Counted from the first letter of the stretch, positions 14,682 through 24,166 are shown. The stretch: DNA of 48,836 bases from Candidatus Zixiibacteriota bacterium (GCA_003599535.1 QZKQ01000033.1:1-48836); one strand, 5' to 3'. Notes: a model not told the origin generated them from the sequence alone. Translations and numbers: made by a program.

Positions 14682-14916
14682 GCTCTCACTCCAATCACCA
14701 AAGCATACCGGCGTTTTGCCTGAAGGGGCCACTGTTTCGCGTGGCTTTACAGGTAAAGTAATCTCATACCCCGTCATTGGGATGGCTTCGCTTCGCCTGT
14801 AAGAGCACCCTTGCCGGCGCTCGCCATGGCACCCGAGGGCTGCCCCGAGCTCTGACCACCACCGGTTTGTCATCAGCGCCGGAATGCATTCGGCGCCGTC
14901 CATTTAGAGTCTCCCC

Positions 14917-15690
14917 ATGGCCGATGAACCCTGCAAAGAAGATCTCCCCGGCCGCCTCACCCGGTTTCTGGAATTCCTGTCGTACTACGAGAAAGAACTC
15001 TATTTAGCCCCGTTATTAATCCGGAGCGGCGCCATGGCCAGGACGAAACCCGCAACGCCCAAGGAACGGCGCGTCGCCAAGCAGGAAGAACAGGGCGGCC
15101 TGAATCCCTATCCCGACTATGCTCCCTATCCCGATTTGCAGACCATGTTCGAAGCCATCCGCGGCTGCCTGAAGTGCGACCTGGGTCCCACCCGGACGAA
15201 GTTCGTCTTCGGCACGGGGGCCAGGGACGCCCGGGTGGTGTTCATCGGCGAAGGCCCGGGGGAACAGGAAGATTTGAAGGGCGAACCGTTCGTGGGCCGC
15301 GCCGGGGCGCTGCTGAACAAGCTCCTGGAGGATATCGACTGGCGGCGCGAAGACGTGTACATCGCCAATATGGTCAAGTGCCGGCCGCCGCACAACCGCG
15401 ATCCGCTGCCCGATGAAATCGCCATGTGCGAACCCTACCTCCACGAACAGCTCCGCCTGATCCAGCCGCAGCTCCTGGTGGCCCTGGGGCGGATCTCGGC
15501 CCAGGCCCTGCTGCGCACCAAGACTCCCCTGGGCAAGCTGCGCGGCCAGGTGCACCGGTTCGGCGAGTTCCCCCTGTGGGTGACTTACCATCCCGCCGCC
15601 CTGCTGCGCAACCAGGACCTCCTGCCCGCCGCGCACCAGGATTTCGAGACCCTGAAAAGTATGGTGAATTCCGGTCGTTTCAGCGGATGA
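14917..15690 (+). CDS. Family 4 uracil-DNA glycosylase
   Basis: A 257-residue uracil-DNA glycosylase of the iron-sulfur family 4, removing uracil that arises from cytosine deamination. Family marks: [20 protein letters not shown] with two cluster cysteines, the catalytic motif [40 protein letters not shown] with a third cysteine, EIAMCEPYL with the fourth, and the DNA-binding motif [11 protein letters not shown]. Four cysteines are thus present for a 4Fe-4S cluster. The first 75 residues are an extension; its [19 protein letters not shown] resembles the N-terminal helix often seen ahead of this domain, which supports the ATG at 14917 over the internal ATG at 15034. dnaB follows 10 bases after the stop. 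Confidence 0.92.
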   Translation: MADEPCKEDLPGRLTRFLEFLSYYEKELYLAPLLIRSGAMARTKPATPKERRVAKQEEQGGLNPYPDYAPYPDLQTMFEAIRGCLKCDLGPTRTKFVFGTGARDARVVFIGEGPGEQEDLKGEPFVGRAGALLNKLLEDIDWRREDVYIANMVKCRPPHNRDPLPDEIAMCEPYLHEQLRLIQPQLLVALGRISAQALLRTKTPLGKLRGQVHRFGEFPLWVTYHPAALLRNQDLLPAAHQDFETLKSMVNSGRFSG

Positions 15691-15700
15691 TTCCCAACCC

Positions 15701-17113
15701 ATGAACGAGGTCAAGGGCGAGGAAAAAAAGAAGAAGAACGGTTCTCCGGCCGACCGCCTGCCGCCCAACGCCATCGAAGTGGAGATGGCCGTGCTGGGCG
15801 CCATGATGCTGGATCAGGAGGCCGCCGCGCGGGTCTTCGAGATCCTGGACGAGACCTGCTTCTTCAAGGACGCGCACCGCAAGGTCTTCCTGGCAGCCCA
15901 GCGGCTCTACCAGCGCAACGACCCCATCGACCTGGTCACCGTCACGGAGGCGCTGAACGCCACCCGGGAACTGGAGGCGTCCGGCGACGCGGCCTACCTG
16001 GCTGAGCTGGTGGGCATGGTGGCGTCGCCGGCCAACGCCGAGCACCACGCCCGCATTGTCCTGCGCAAGTCGCTGCTGCGCAAGCTGATCCATTCCTGCA
16101 CCCGGGCCATTGAGACCTGCTACCAGGAGCCGGACGACGTGGACGACCTCCTGGACGGGGTGGAAAACGAGATATTCCACCTCATGCAGTTCCGCAAGAC
16201 GGGGGGCTTCCGCCCCATCGGCCCGCTGCTGGTGAACACCTTCGAGAAGCTGGAAAACGTCCGCGCCGACAAGGACGGTGTCATCGGCGTGCATTCCGGA
16301 TTTTCCAACCTGGACAAGCTCACTTCCGGATTCCAGGCGGGAGACATGATTGTCCTGGCAGGGCGGCCGTCCATGGGCAAGACCGCCTTTTCCCTGAATC
16401 TGGCCCGCAACGCTGCGGTGGAACACCGGGTCCCGGTGGGTTACTTCTCCCTGGAAATGGCCGCCCACCAGTTGGCCCTGCGCATGCTCTGCGCCGAGGC
16501 GGGGGTGGATTCCGCCCTGCTGCGCACCGGCAAGCTGGACAACCGGAAGTTTCAGAAACTGCCCCTGGTCATCGGCAAGTTGGCCGAGGCGCCGCTCTAC
16601 ATTGACGACACCCCGGCGTTGTCGGTCATGGAGCTGCGGGCCCGGGCGCGGCGCCTGAAGTCGGAATTCAATATCGGCCTGGTGATCATTGACTACCTGG
16701 GGCTGATGGAGTCGTCCAACAAGAAGGTGGAGAACCAGCAGCAGAAAGTCGCCGAAATCAGCCGCAGCCTGAAAGCCCTGGCCAAGGATCTGGAAGTCCC
16801 GGTCATCGTGCTGTCGCAGTTGTCCCGCGCAGTGGAGATGCGGCCGGGGGATAAACGACCGATTCTGTCCGACTTACGCGATTCTGGAGCCATCGAACAG
16901 GACGCCGACGTGGTGATGTTTCTGTACCGCGAAGGCGTGTACAAGGAAGACGCCGACAAGAGCTACACCGAAGTCATCATCGCCAAGCAGCGCAACGGCC
17001 CCCTGGGCGTGGCCAAGGTCAAGTTCGACCTGCAGACCGGCCGCTTCCTGGAGCTGGCGCCGGAGCACATCCAGGCGATGGAAGTCAGCGGCGACGGCGG
17101 GTACCCCTTCTGA
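15701..17113 (+). CDS. dnaB: Replicative DNA helicase DnaB
   Basis: A 470-residue hexameric helicase that unwinds the replication fork. The N-terminal domain (about 20-125) starts RLPPNAIEVEMAVLGAMMLD. After a linker, the RecA-like motor has Walker A GRPSMGKTAFSLN near residue 220, the SLEMAAHQLALRML helix, Walker B LVIIDYLGLM near 330, and the DNA-binding and arginine-finger region LSQLSRAVEMRPGDKRPILS, LRDSGAIEQDADVVMFLYRE. The C-terminus AKQRNGPLGVAKVKFD is standard. No intein is present, although DnaB is a frequent intein host. It is probably co-transcribed with the glycosylase gene. Confidence 0.96.
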   Translation: MNEVKGEEKKKKNGSPADRLPPNAIEVEMAVLGAMMLDQEAAARVFEILDETCFFKDAHRKVFLAAQRLYQRNDPIDLVTVTEALNATRELEASGDAAYLAELVGMVASPANAEHHARIVLRKSLLRKLIHSCTRAIETCYQEPDDVDDLLDGVENEIFHLMQFRKTGGFRPIGPLLVNTFEKLENVRADKDGVIGVHSGFSNLDKLTSGFQAGDMIVLAGRPSMGKTAFSLNLARNAAVEHRVPVGYFSLEMAAHQLALRMLCAEAGVDSALLRTGKLDNRKFQKLPLVIGKLAEAPLYIDDTPALSVMELRARARRLKSEFNIGLVIIDYLGLMESSNKKVENQQQKVAEISRSLKALAKDLEVPVIVLSQLSRAVEMRPGDKRPILSDLRDSGAIEQDADVVMFLYREGVYKEDADKSYTEVIIAKQRNGPLGVAKVKFDLQTGRFLELAPEHIQAMEVSGDGGYPF

Positions 17114-17208
17114 GCATGGCCTGAATCTCCCATCCCCTTTCGCGCGTTAGCATATAATGGGGAATTCACCCCGGAACATCACGGATATCATTTTCGCAGG
17201 CTTATCCT

Positions 17209-19386
17209 GTGGAACGCGAATACATCGAAGACTTAAATGAGATCCTGGCCAAGATTTCGCCGCACCTGAGCGAGACGGGCCGGTCTCAGATCGAGAAGGC
17301 CTTCCGCTACGCCTATGAGGCGCACCTGGGGCGCAAGCGCTACTCCAAGGAACCTTACTTCGTCCACTGCATCGAAGTGGCCAAAATCCTGGCCGACCTG
17401 CGCCTGGACGCGCTGGCCATCACCGGGGGACTACTCCACGACGTGGTCGAAGATACCAACATTCCCTTGAGCGACCTGGAGCGCGAATTCGGCGCCGATG
17501 TGGCCCTGCTGGTGGACGGCGTGACCAAGATCTCCGAGCTGCGCTTCGAAAGCCTGGAAGACCGGCAGGCGGCCAACTTCCGCAAGATGCTGCTGTCTAT
17601 GTCCCGGGACATCCGCGTCATCCTGATCAAGTTCGCCGACCGCCTGCACAACATGCGCACCATCGAATATCTGCCCCGCTCGGCCCAGGAACGCATCGCC
17701 CGCGAGACCATGGAGGTGTACGCGCCGCTGGCCCACCGCTTCGGCATGGCCAAAATCAAGTCGGAGCTGGAGGACCTGGCCTTCAAGGTGCTGGATTACG
17801 AAACCTACCGCGGCATGGCCGCCAAGGTGGCCATGAAGCGGGACGAGCGCGACCGCTACATTGACGAAGCCATCCAGCCCATCCGCGATGAACTGAACAA
17901 GTACGGCGTCAAAGCCCGGGTTTACGGGCGGGCCAAGCATCTCTACAGCATCTACAACAAGATTCAGACCCGGGGCAAAACCTTCGACGACATCCTTGAC
18001 CTGCTGGCCGTCCGCATCCTGGTGGAGAAGGTGGAAGAGTGCTACTTTGTGCTGGGTGTGGTGCATGCCATCTACACCCCCCTGCACGAGAAATTCGCCG
18101 ACTTCATCGCCATGCCCAAGTCGAACATGTACCAGTCGCTGCACACCAAGGTGCGGGGGCCGGGGGGACGCCTGCTGGAGGTGCAGATCCGCACCAACAA
18201 GATGCACTCCATCGCCGAAGAAGGCATCGCCGCGCACTGGCGCTACAAGGAGGGCACGGGCAAGCCGGACGAGCTGGAGCGGCAGATCAACTGGGTGCGG
18301 CAGTTCCTGGACTACCAGAGCGAAAGCGCCACCTCCCAGGAATTCATGGAAACGCTGCGCGAAGATCTGTTCACCGACGAGGTCTTCGTGTTCACCCCCA
18401 AGGGCAAGCTGATCACCCTGCCCAAGAACGCCACTCCCATTGACTTCGCCTTCGCCGTGCACACCGATGTGGGGCTGCACTGCATCGGCGCCAAGGTCAA
18501 CAAGAAGATCGTCCCCCTGAACACCGCGCTGCATTCCGGTGACAGCGTGGAGATCATCACCTCGGCCAACCAGAAGCCGTCCCAGGATTGGCTGCGCTTC
18601 GTGGTGTCGGCCCGGGCCAAATCCAAGATCAAGCGCTGGCTGAAGATCTCCCAGGTGCAGCAGAGCATCAAGCTGGGCCAGGAACTGCTCATGCGGGAAT
18701 TAAACCGCATGCGGGTGAAATCCACTTCCGACCTGGTGGATGAGATGGCCAGCGACAGCGGCTTTTCCGAACAGGAGGCGTTCTTCGCCGCGCTGGGATC
18801 GGGCGACCTGTCCCTGCAGTCGGTAATGGGCAAGCTCAGCGCCAAGAAGACCCTGCCCGCCCGGGACGGCTCGATCTTCCAGCACATGATCCGCCGGGTC
18901 AAAGGCGCCGGGGACGGGATCAAGATCCAGGGGATGGACGACCTGCTGATCAGCTTCGCGGAATGCTGCCGGCCGCTGCCGGGGGACAAGATCATCGGGT
19001 TTATCACCACCGGCAAGGGCATCAGCGTGCACCGGGTGGACTGCAAGAACGCCAAGCGCCTGATGGAGGACACCAACCGCAATGTCGCGGTGGACTGGGA
19101 CGTTGACCATGACCAGGAGTTCAACGCCCGCGTGCGCCTGCTGGCCGAAGATCGCCGCAACCTGCTGCACGACCTGACCGAAGCCATCTCCCCGCTGGAA
19201 GTCAACATCATGAGCATGGAGATGAAGAAGGAAGGATCGCTGGCGCTGGGCAGCATGGTGGTGCAGGTGAAAAACCTGGCCCACCTGACCAAGGTCATCC
19301 GCAAGATGCAGTCGGTCAAGGGGGTGGTGTTCGTTTCCCGGCTGGACGAAGAGGTGGAACAGGACGAAAACCTCTCCATGGGGTGA
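17209..19386 (+). CDS. RelA/SpoT bifunctional (p)ppGpp synthetase/hydrolase
   Basis: A 725-residue long RelA-SpoT homologue controlling the stringent response. The hydrolase HD domain is intact: HCIEVAKILADLRLD, then LLHDVVEDTNIPLSDLEREF and KFADRLHNMRTIEYL, so the alarmone can be degraded. The synthetase domain (about 240-370) has YSIYNKIQTRGKTFDDILDL, FADFIAMPKSNMYQSLHTKV and EEGIAAHWRYKEG. Then come a TGS domain (VFVFTPKGKLITLPKNATPI near 390), a zinc-finger region with ECCRPLPGDKIIGFITTGKG near 588, and a C-terminal ACT domain (ARVRLLAEDRRNLLHDLTEA). The start is GTG at 17209. A TATAAT lies at 17153-17158 but without a clear -35. It stands alone between dnaB and ruvX. Confidence 0.95.
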   Translation: MEREYIEDLNEILAKISPHLSETGRSQIEKAFRYAYEAHLGRKRYSKEPYFVHCIEVAKILADLRLDALAITGGLLHDVVEDTNIPLSDLEREFGADVALLVDGVTKISELRFESLEDRQAANFRKMLLSMSRDIRVILIKFADRLHNMRTIEYLPRSAQERIARETMEVYAPLAHRFGMAKIKSELEDLAFKVLDYETYRGMAAKVAMKRDERDRYIDEAIQPIRDELNKYGVKARVYGRAKHLYSIYNKIQTRGKTFDDILDLLAVRILVEKVEECYFVLGVVHAIYTPLHEKFADFIAMPKSNMYQSLHTKVRGPGGRLLEVQIRTNKMHSIAEEGIAAHWRYKEGTGKPDELERQINWVRQFLDYQSESATSQEFMETLREDLFTDEVFVFTPKGKLITLPKNATPIDFAFAVHTDVGLHCIGAKVNKKIVPLNTALHSGDSVEIITSANQKPSQDWLRFVVSARAKSKIKRWLKISQVQQSIKLGQELLMRELNRMRVKSTSDLVDEMASDSGFSEQEAFFAALGSGDLSLQSVMGKLSAKKTLPARDGSIFQHMIRRVKGAGDGIKIQGMDDLLISFAECCRPLPGDKIIGFITTGKGISVHRVDCKNAKRLMEDTNRNVAVDWDVDHDQEFNARVRLLAEDRRNLLHDLTEAISPLEVNIMSMEMKKEGSLALGSMVVQVKNLAHLTKVIRKMQSVKGVVFVSRLDEEVEQDENLSMG

Positions 19387-19702
19387 CAACCAATCGCTCT
19401 TTACCCAGCCGTCACCCCGCTGGCCCGGGAGGGGGAGGGCAAACCCGGCGGACTGCGAGGCGGATTGCCTGATGAAGTCAAGGCTGTGATTGGTGCTCCG
19501 CTGCTTCGTCCGCCCTACATACTGCACCAATCCAGGGCAAAGCCTCGGAGTGGTCAGGTTGGGTCAGTGGTCGGGTCTGCTTCAGAGGGGAAGTGATCTC
19601 CGCAGCTTGGGATGAGCCGACGCTTTGCCCCTACGGAGATTTACCCGCGAGCCTCTCGCTTATGGACATCACCGAATTGTACGACCATTGTTTCTGGGAC
19701 GA
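19387..19702. other. Intergenic region with inverted repeats
   Basis: This 316-base gap between the stringent-response gene and ruvX has no convincing gene. It holds the 9-base perfect inverted repeat GATTGGTGC (19488-19496) and GCACCAATC (19524-19532) nested with GGCGGAC near 19447 and GTCCGCC near 19508, plus the phrases ggtcaggttgggtcagtggt near 19553. The reverse strand reads GTAGGGCGGACGAAGCAGCG, which resembles dispersed REP-type elements like the one at 1490-1608. Confidence 0.5.
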
Positions 19703-20188
19703 ATGCCCGTGACGGACAACCTCCCCCCTACTCCTCGCCGCCTCCTGGCCCTGGATTACGGACGGAGACGCGTGGGGGTGGCCGGGACCGCCCCGGACCT
19801 CCCCCTGGCCTTCGGGTTGGTCACCCTGACCATTGACGGGCTGGACGACCTGATGGCGCAACTGGAGCCGATCCTGCGGGAACGGGAACCCCGGGAGGTG
19901 GTGATCGGATTCCCCATCAGCCTGGCCGGGTATGCCGGCCCGGTGGCAGGCGACATTCTGGAACTGGCCCGGCGCCTGGAAGCCCGGGATCTGACCGTTC
20001 ACCTGGTGGACGAGGCGTTGAGCAGCAGCCGGGCGCGGGCCGTGCTGCGGCAGCGGGGCCGGCGTTCCGCCAAGGCGGACCTGGACCGCACCTCCGCGGC
20101 CCTGATATTGCAGGAATACCTGGATGGCGCCCTGCCGCCGCTGACGCCGGAAGAGATCGCGCAACTGACATCGAAACCCATCCCATAA
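19703..20188 (+). CDS. ruvX: RuvX/YqgF family Holliday-junction-resolvase-like nuclease
   Basis: A 161-residue RNase H-fold protein of the YqgF/RuvX family, proposed to resolve Holliday junctions and shown in E. coli to take part in 16S rRNA 5' processing. Acidic catalytic positions are visible: the aspartate of RRLLALDYGRRRVGVA near residue 17, the glutamate of HLVDEALSSSRA, and the aspartate of LDRTSAALILQEYLDG. The frame is open to 19625, but the residues before ATG 19703 (REPLAYGHHRIVRPLF) match nothing in the family. No ribosome-binding site is evident for either. Gfo/Idh/MocA oxidoreductase follows after 20 bases. Confidence 0.88.
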   Translation: MPVTDNLPPTPRRLLALDYGRRRVGVAGTAPDLPLAFGLVTLTIDGLDDLMAQLEPILREREPREVVIGFPISLAGYAGPVAGDILELARRLEARDLTVHLVDEALSSSRARAVLRQRGRRSAKADLDRTSAALILQEYLDGALPPLTPEEIAQLTSKPIP

Positions 20189-20208
20189 ATCCTGACTTCG
20201 ATACTCGG

Positions 20209-21228
20209 ATGCCCACGACCATCACCAAGGAAGCCCCTCTGCGCCTGGGACTGATCGGCGCCGGGAGCATGGCCCAGGTCGTCTACCTGCCGCTCCTGAA
20301 ACGCTTCGACGACGTGCGCGTCGAGGCCATCTGCGATATGGACCGGTCCAAGGCCGGATTCGTCGCCCAGAAATTCGGCATTCCCCGGTTCTTTGGCGAC
20401 CCGCAGCCGATGCTGGCCCTGCCCGAGGTGGACGCCGTCATCATCCTGACTTCCACCAACTCGCACTTGGGTCCGGCCCTGATGGCCCTGGAGGCGGGCA
20501 AGCCGGTGCTGGTGGAACGGCCCATCGCCCGCAAGGTGTCGGAAGCGGAGAAGATGGTGGAAGCGGCCGATCGCGCCGGGCAGATCCTCATGATTGCCAT
20601 GAACCACCGCTTCCGCCCCGATGCCATGATCCTGAAGAATTTCATCGAAGGGGGCGAGCTGGGCGACGTGTTCATGGTCCGCAGCGGCTGGCTGAAGCGG
20701 AAGGGCGCCTGGTCGCGCGGGGAATGGGTGCTGAAGAAGCGCCTGTCCGGCGGCGGCGTGCTGATGGATATCGGACTGCAGATGCTGGACCTGTCGCTGT
20801 GGATGCTGGACAGCCCCGGAGTGGAGAGCATCACCGCCCGGATTTTCCACCACACCCTGAGCCTGGAAGTGGAAGACACCGTGGCCTGCCAGCTCCTGCT
20901 GAAAAACGGCAAGATCCTGACCCTGCACGCTTCGTGGGCTCTGCCCGCGCCGGAAACCGACGCCTACGCCCACTTTTGGGGCACCAAAGGCGCGGCGGTG
21001 CTGAACCCTCTGCGCATTGACAAAGAAATGCATGGCAACCTGGTCAACGTCACCCCGGAGAAGTCGCTCTCGCCCAAGGAGCTGCACCGCTCGTCGTTCC
21101 GCTACGAACTGCGGCACTTCATCGAATGCGTGCGGCACCAGCGCCCCCCCATCTCCTCGGGCCGGGAAGCGTTGCAGGTGTTGAAAATCGTGGAGGCCAT
21201 CTACAAGGAGGCCTCGCGCAAAGCGTAA
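20209..21228 (+). CDS. Gfo/Idh/MocA family oxidoreductase
   Basis: A 339-residue NAD(P)-dependent dehydrogenase of the Gfo/Idh/MocA superfamily, which oxidises or reduces sugars, inositols and similar polyols. The Rossmann dinucleotide motif is RLGLIGAGSMAQVVYLPLLK near residue 9. The E-K-P motif that carries the catalytic lysine is here GKPVLVERPIARKVSEAEKM, with Arg in place of the usual Lys (VERP for EKP). The second domain follows from MIAMNHRFRPDAMILKNFIE. The Lys-to-Arg change, if the alignment is right, may alter or reduce catalysis. Substrate cannot be told. Position between ruvX and lnt does not suggest a pathway. The lnt ATG lies 2 bases after the stop. Confidence 0.88.
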   Translation: MPTTITKEAPLRLGLIGAGSMAQVVYLPLLKRFDDVRVEAICDMDRSKAGFVAQKFGIPRFFGDPQPMLALPEVDAVIILTSTNSHLGPALMALEAGKPVLVERPIARKVSEAEKMVEAADRAGQILMIAMNHRFRPDAMILKNFIEGGELGDVFMVRSGWLKRKGAWSRGEWVLKKRLSGGGVLMDIGLQMLDLSLWMLDSPGVESITARIFHHTLSLEVEDTVACQLLLKNGKILTLHASWALPAPETDAYAHFWGTKGAAVLNPLRIDKEMHGNLVNVTPEKSLSPKELHRSSFRYELRHFIECVRHQRPPISSGREALQVLKIVEAIYKEASRKA

Positions 21229-21230
21229 CC

Positions 21231-22814
21231 ATGTCGTTAAATCCTGAATCCCTGGAACCGCGGGATATCCCCGAGTCCGCCCCGGTGGAAACGGCGGCTT
21301 CCCGGCCGCAGTACCGTCCGGCCGGGCGCCTGCCCTTCATGCTCTCCGGCTTTCTGGCTCTCCTGGCTTTCCCCCCCATCAATCTCTGGCCTGTCGCCTG
21401 GATGGCCTTGCTGCCCCTGATCCGCAATGCCCGGGGGATGTCCTTCACCCGGGCCTTTCGCCGGGGCTGGTGGGCCGGACTGGTGTTCAACGCCGGGCTG
21501 CTCTACTGGATCGCCCTGAACACCGGGGCCGGCGGCCTCCTGGCGCCGATCTCCTTCCTGGGCATGCTCCTGGTTTATCCCCTGTACTGGGGCCTGTTCA
21601 CCGGGCTGTGGGCCTTCCTCCACCGGCGCTGGGGGAACTTGGCCGTGCTGCTTCTGCCGGGGATCTGGGTTGGCCTGGAGCTGTTCAAGAACCTTCCGGA
21701 AATCGGCTTCCCCTGGCAGGAATTTGGGCTGTCGCAGGTGCGCTTCCTGCCGGTGGCGCAGGTGGCCGAGATCGGCGGGATCCGCCTGGTATCCGCCTGG
21801 GTGGTGGGGGTCAACGCGGCGGTGTTCCTGCTGCTGGCCGGCCGCCGCCGGGTCGCGCTGATCACCGCTGCGGCGTTGTTTCTGGGCCTGACCTGGGGCA
21901 TCTGGCGGATGTACCATCTCCCCCCCGCCGGCCCGGAAGTCACCGTCATGCTGGTGCAGGGCAACGTGGACCCGGAAGCCAAATGGCAGGAAAGCGCCGA
22001 TTCCAGCCTGGCCATCTACCAGCGCCTGACCCGGCGCGGCCTGGGAGAAGGCAAGCCCGACCTGGTGCTCTGGCCGGAAACGGCCATTCCCGCGTACCTG
22101 GGACACCAGTTATCCTATCAACGCCGCCTGCGCCTTCTGGCCAAAGAGGCGCGCACTCCCATCCTGACCGGGGCGCCGCACTACGAGCTGAAACTGGGCG
22201 GCGGCTACACCAGCCTGAATTCCGCCTTCTTCTTCCCCGGCGACGGCACGGCTCCGCAGCGTTACGACAAAATCCGGCTGGTGCCCTTCGGCGAGCGGGT
22301 GCCGTTCCAGAAATGGTTCCCCGAGTTGGGGGAACTAAACTTCGGACAGGCGGAGTTTACACCGGGAAAGGAATACGCCGTATTCGACCTGCCGAACGGG
22401 GTTCGACTGTCGCCGCAAATCTGCTTCGAATCGGTGTTCGGGCCGGAGACAAGGCGCTACGCGATCAACGGCGCCCGCGCCCTGGTCAACCTGACCAACG
22501 ACGGGTGGTACGGCAACAGCTCTGGACCCTACCAGCACGCCGCCCTGGTGCAGTTCCGCTCCATTGAGACGCGCTACCCCCTGTTCCGGGCGGCCAACAC
22601 CGGCATCTCGCTGGCGGTGGACCGCGTGGGGCGGGTGGTGGACCGCATCCCCTGGGCCATCCGGGACACGCGCACCATCACCCTGGAAACGGGTGGGCCG
22701 TTCCTCACCTTCTACGTGAAGCACGGGGAGCTGATCAATTACATGCTGGCGGCCGCCGGACTGCTGGGATTGCTGCTGGCGCCATTCGTGCGCTTCGGGA
22801 GGAGATCCGGATGA
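21231..22814 (+). CDS. lnt: Apolipoprotein N-acyltransferase
   Basis: A 527-residue inner membrane enzyme that adds the third acyl chain to bacterial lipoproteins, needed for their sorting to the outer membrane. The N-terminal half holds about six membrane segments starting LPFMLSGFLALLAFPPINLW. The periplasmic nitrilase-like domain begins near residue 235 (VTVMLVQGNVDPEAKWQES) with the catalytic triad: Glu in LVLWPETAIPAY, Lys in YDKIRLVPFGERVPFQ and Cys in SPQICFESVFG. NLTNDGWYGNSSGPYQH follows, and a last membrane helix closes the protein. The start at 21231 was chosen over the longer frame (21126), which overlaps the previous gene. Presence of Lnt supports a two-membrane envelope. Confidence 0.94.
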   Translation: MSLNPESLEPRDIPESAPVETAASRPQYRPAGRLPFMLSGFLALLAFPPINLWPVAWMALLPLIRNARGMSFTRAFRRGWWAGLVFNAGLLYWIALNTGAGGLLAPISFLGMLLVYPLYWGLFTGLWAFLHRRWGNLAVLLLPGIWVGLELFKNLPEIGFPWQEFGLSQVRFLPVAQVAEIGGIRLVSAWVVGVNAAVFLLLAGRRRVALITAAALFLGLTWGIWRMYHLPPAGPEVTVMLVQGNVDPEAKWQESADSSLAIYQRLTRRGLGEGKPDLVLWPETAIPAYLGHQLSYQRRLRLLAKEARTPILTGAPHYELKLGGGYTSLNSAFFFPGDGTAPQRYDKIRLVPFGERVPFQKWFPELGELNFGQAEFTPGKEYAVFDLPNGVRLSPQICFESVFGPETRRYAINGARALVNLTNDGWYGNSSGPYQHAALVQFRSIETRYPLFRAANTGISLAVDRVGRVVDRIPWAIRDTRTITLETGGPFLTFYVKHGELINYMLAAAGLLGLLLAPFVRFGRRSG

Positions 22815-23080
22815 TCTTCCGCGTCATCCTGGCAGCCCTGCTGCTGGGGGCGAGTGGAGCGGCGATCGTTCCCGCGTGGGCCCAGCCGGATACCGGCCAG
22901 GAACTGCCTGCGGTGCCGGCGGATTCGGCCTTGACGGTGGCGCCGGACAGTCTTCCGGACACCGTCGGGGTGGAAAACACGGGGGAAAAGAAGGGTATTC
23001 TCTGGCAGGTGATCATACCGGTGGCGGTGGTGGCGGCGGCCGGAGGGTTGCTCCTGCTATTGTTTACACAACGGGGATAG
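22811..23080 (+). CDS. Small exported membrane protein
   Basis: An 89-residue protein with no recognised family. A signal peptide or first membrane segment covers residues 1-24 (MIFRVILAALLLGASGAAIV ending AWAQ). A Pro/Asp/Val-rich stretch of about 35 residues (TVAPDSLPDTVGVENTGEKK) probably lies in the periplasm. The C-terminus is one hydrophobic helix, ILWQVIIPVAVVAAAGGLLL, ending FTQRG. Its ATG overlaps the lnt stop by four bases and the BamD-like gene follows 27 bases later, so it is part of an envelope-related operon. It may be a small accessory protein; nothing more can be said. Confidence 0.7.
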   Translation: MIFRVILAALLLGASGAAIVPAWAQPDTGQELPAVPADSALTVAPDSLPDTVGVENTGEKKGILWQVIIPVAVVAAAGGLLLLLFTQRG

Positions 23081-23107
23081 AAATTCCGGTCATCCGGGAA
23101 GAGGGAT

Positions 23108-24166
23108 ATGGCATTGAAGCGATCTTTCATCGCGGGGTTGATTCTGGCGGGCCTGCTGGGAGCGCTATCCGGCTGCGGCCGGGTGCAGGTCGAAGAGGCC
23201 ATGAGTCAGGACGACATGTGGGCCCTGGCCCGCTCCTACTTCGAGAGCGGAGACTACCTGGACGCCATTGACGTCCTGAGCATCTTCACTCTGAACTATT
23301 CCGGTTCGACCCGGATAGACAGCGCCCAATACCTCCTGGCCGAAAGCCACTTCGCCCTGGGCGAGTACATCCTGGCGGAATCCGAGTACCAACGGCTGGC
23401 GGACAACCTGCCGCAGAGCCCGCTGGTGGACGAGGCCCGGTTGAAGATCATCCTGGCCAACGTTTACATGTCGCCGGCCTATTCCCATGACCAGAAATTC
23501 ACGGAACGGGCCTTGGCGGCAGCGCAGGATTTCCGCGAAGACTACACCCAGACCGACTTCGGCCTGCGCCTGGCGCCGCGCAACAGCACCTGGGAATCCA
23601 TCCGCCGGGTGATGACCCTGGGTCTGTGGCAGCCCAAGCGCAAGGACGTTACGGAAATCCCCCTTTTCCAGACCAAGGTGGTTCAGCCCGACCGTTCCCG
23701 GGGCTTCGGCACCTGGCTGCTGCGCGTGTTGACCTTCGGGTTGCATGATCCCCCGCCGCCGGAAGGGAAGATTCCTCCCTCCACCCAGGCCGTCAGCGGC
23801 GACTGGGTGGCGCAGAAAGCCTACGCCGACACCCGGGCTCGCCTGGCCCGCAAGGTATACGAATCCGGGGCACTCTACTACAAACAGGATAAATTCCCTT
23901 CCGCGGTAATCTACTTCGACCGGGTCCTGGATCTGTACCCGGAGACTCCCTGGGCGGAACCGGCGCTGCTGGGCAAGGCGGATTCCTTCTATAACATGGA
24001 ACGGTACGCGGATGCCGCCCGGACGTACCAACTGTACCTTCAGCAGTTCGGCCCGGAGGGCAAGGCCGAGGTCCGGGAAAAACTGGCCCGGAGCCTGGAG
24101 TATAGCCGCCGTCAGCCGCCCCCGGAACCGCCGCCGGAAGAGCCTCTGCCGGTCACCGGCGGGTAG
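23108..24166 (+). CDS. bamD: BamD-like outer membrane assembly lipoprotein
   Basis: A 352-residue lipoprotein resembling BamD, the TPR scaffold of the beta-barrel assembly complex. The lipobox is LLGALSGCG with the modified cysteine near residue 23. TPR-like units: ALARSYFESGDYLDAIDVL, AQYLLAESHFALGEYILAES, then ARLKIILANVYMS and HDQKFTERALAAAQDFREDY, the last three being characteristic of BamD. After about residue 238 the pattern resumes with RLARKVYESGALYYKQDKFP and KADSFYNMERYADAARTYQL. Between them lies an insertion of about 90 residues absent from ordinary BamD (which is about 250-280 long). A Pro/Glu-rich tail ends the protein. GAGGG precedes the ATG. It follows lnt, which fits lipoprotein biogenesis. 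Confidence 0.85.
   Translation: MALKRSFIAGLILAGLLGALSGCGRVQVEEAMSQDDMWALARSYFESGDYLDAIDVLSIFTLNYSGSTRIDSAQYLLAESHFALGEYILAESEYQRLADNLPQSPLVDEARLKIILANVYMSPAYSHDQKFTERALAAAQDFREDYTQTDFGLRLAPRNSTWESIRRVMTLGLWQPKRKDVTEIPLFQTKVVQPDRSRGFGTWLLRVLTFGLHDPPPPEGKIPPSTQAVSGDWVAQKAYADTRARLARKVYESGALYYKQDKFPSAVIYFDRVLDLYPETPWAEPALLGKADSFYNMERYADAARTYQLYLQQFGPEGKAEVREKLARSLEYSRRQPPPEPPPEEPLPVTGG

Noticed and set aside
17153-17158. TATAAT before the RelA/SpoT gene
   Set aside because: No -35 element at 16-18 bases upstream, so it is not listed as a promoter.
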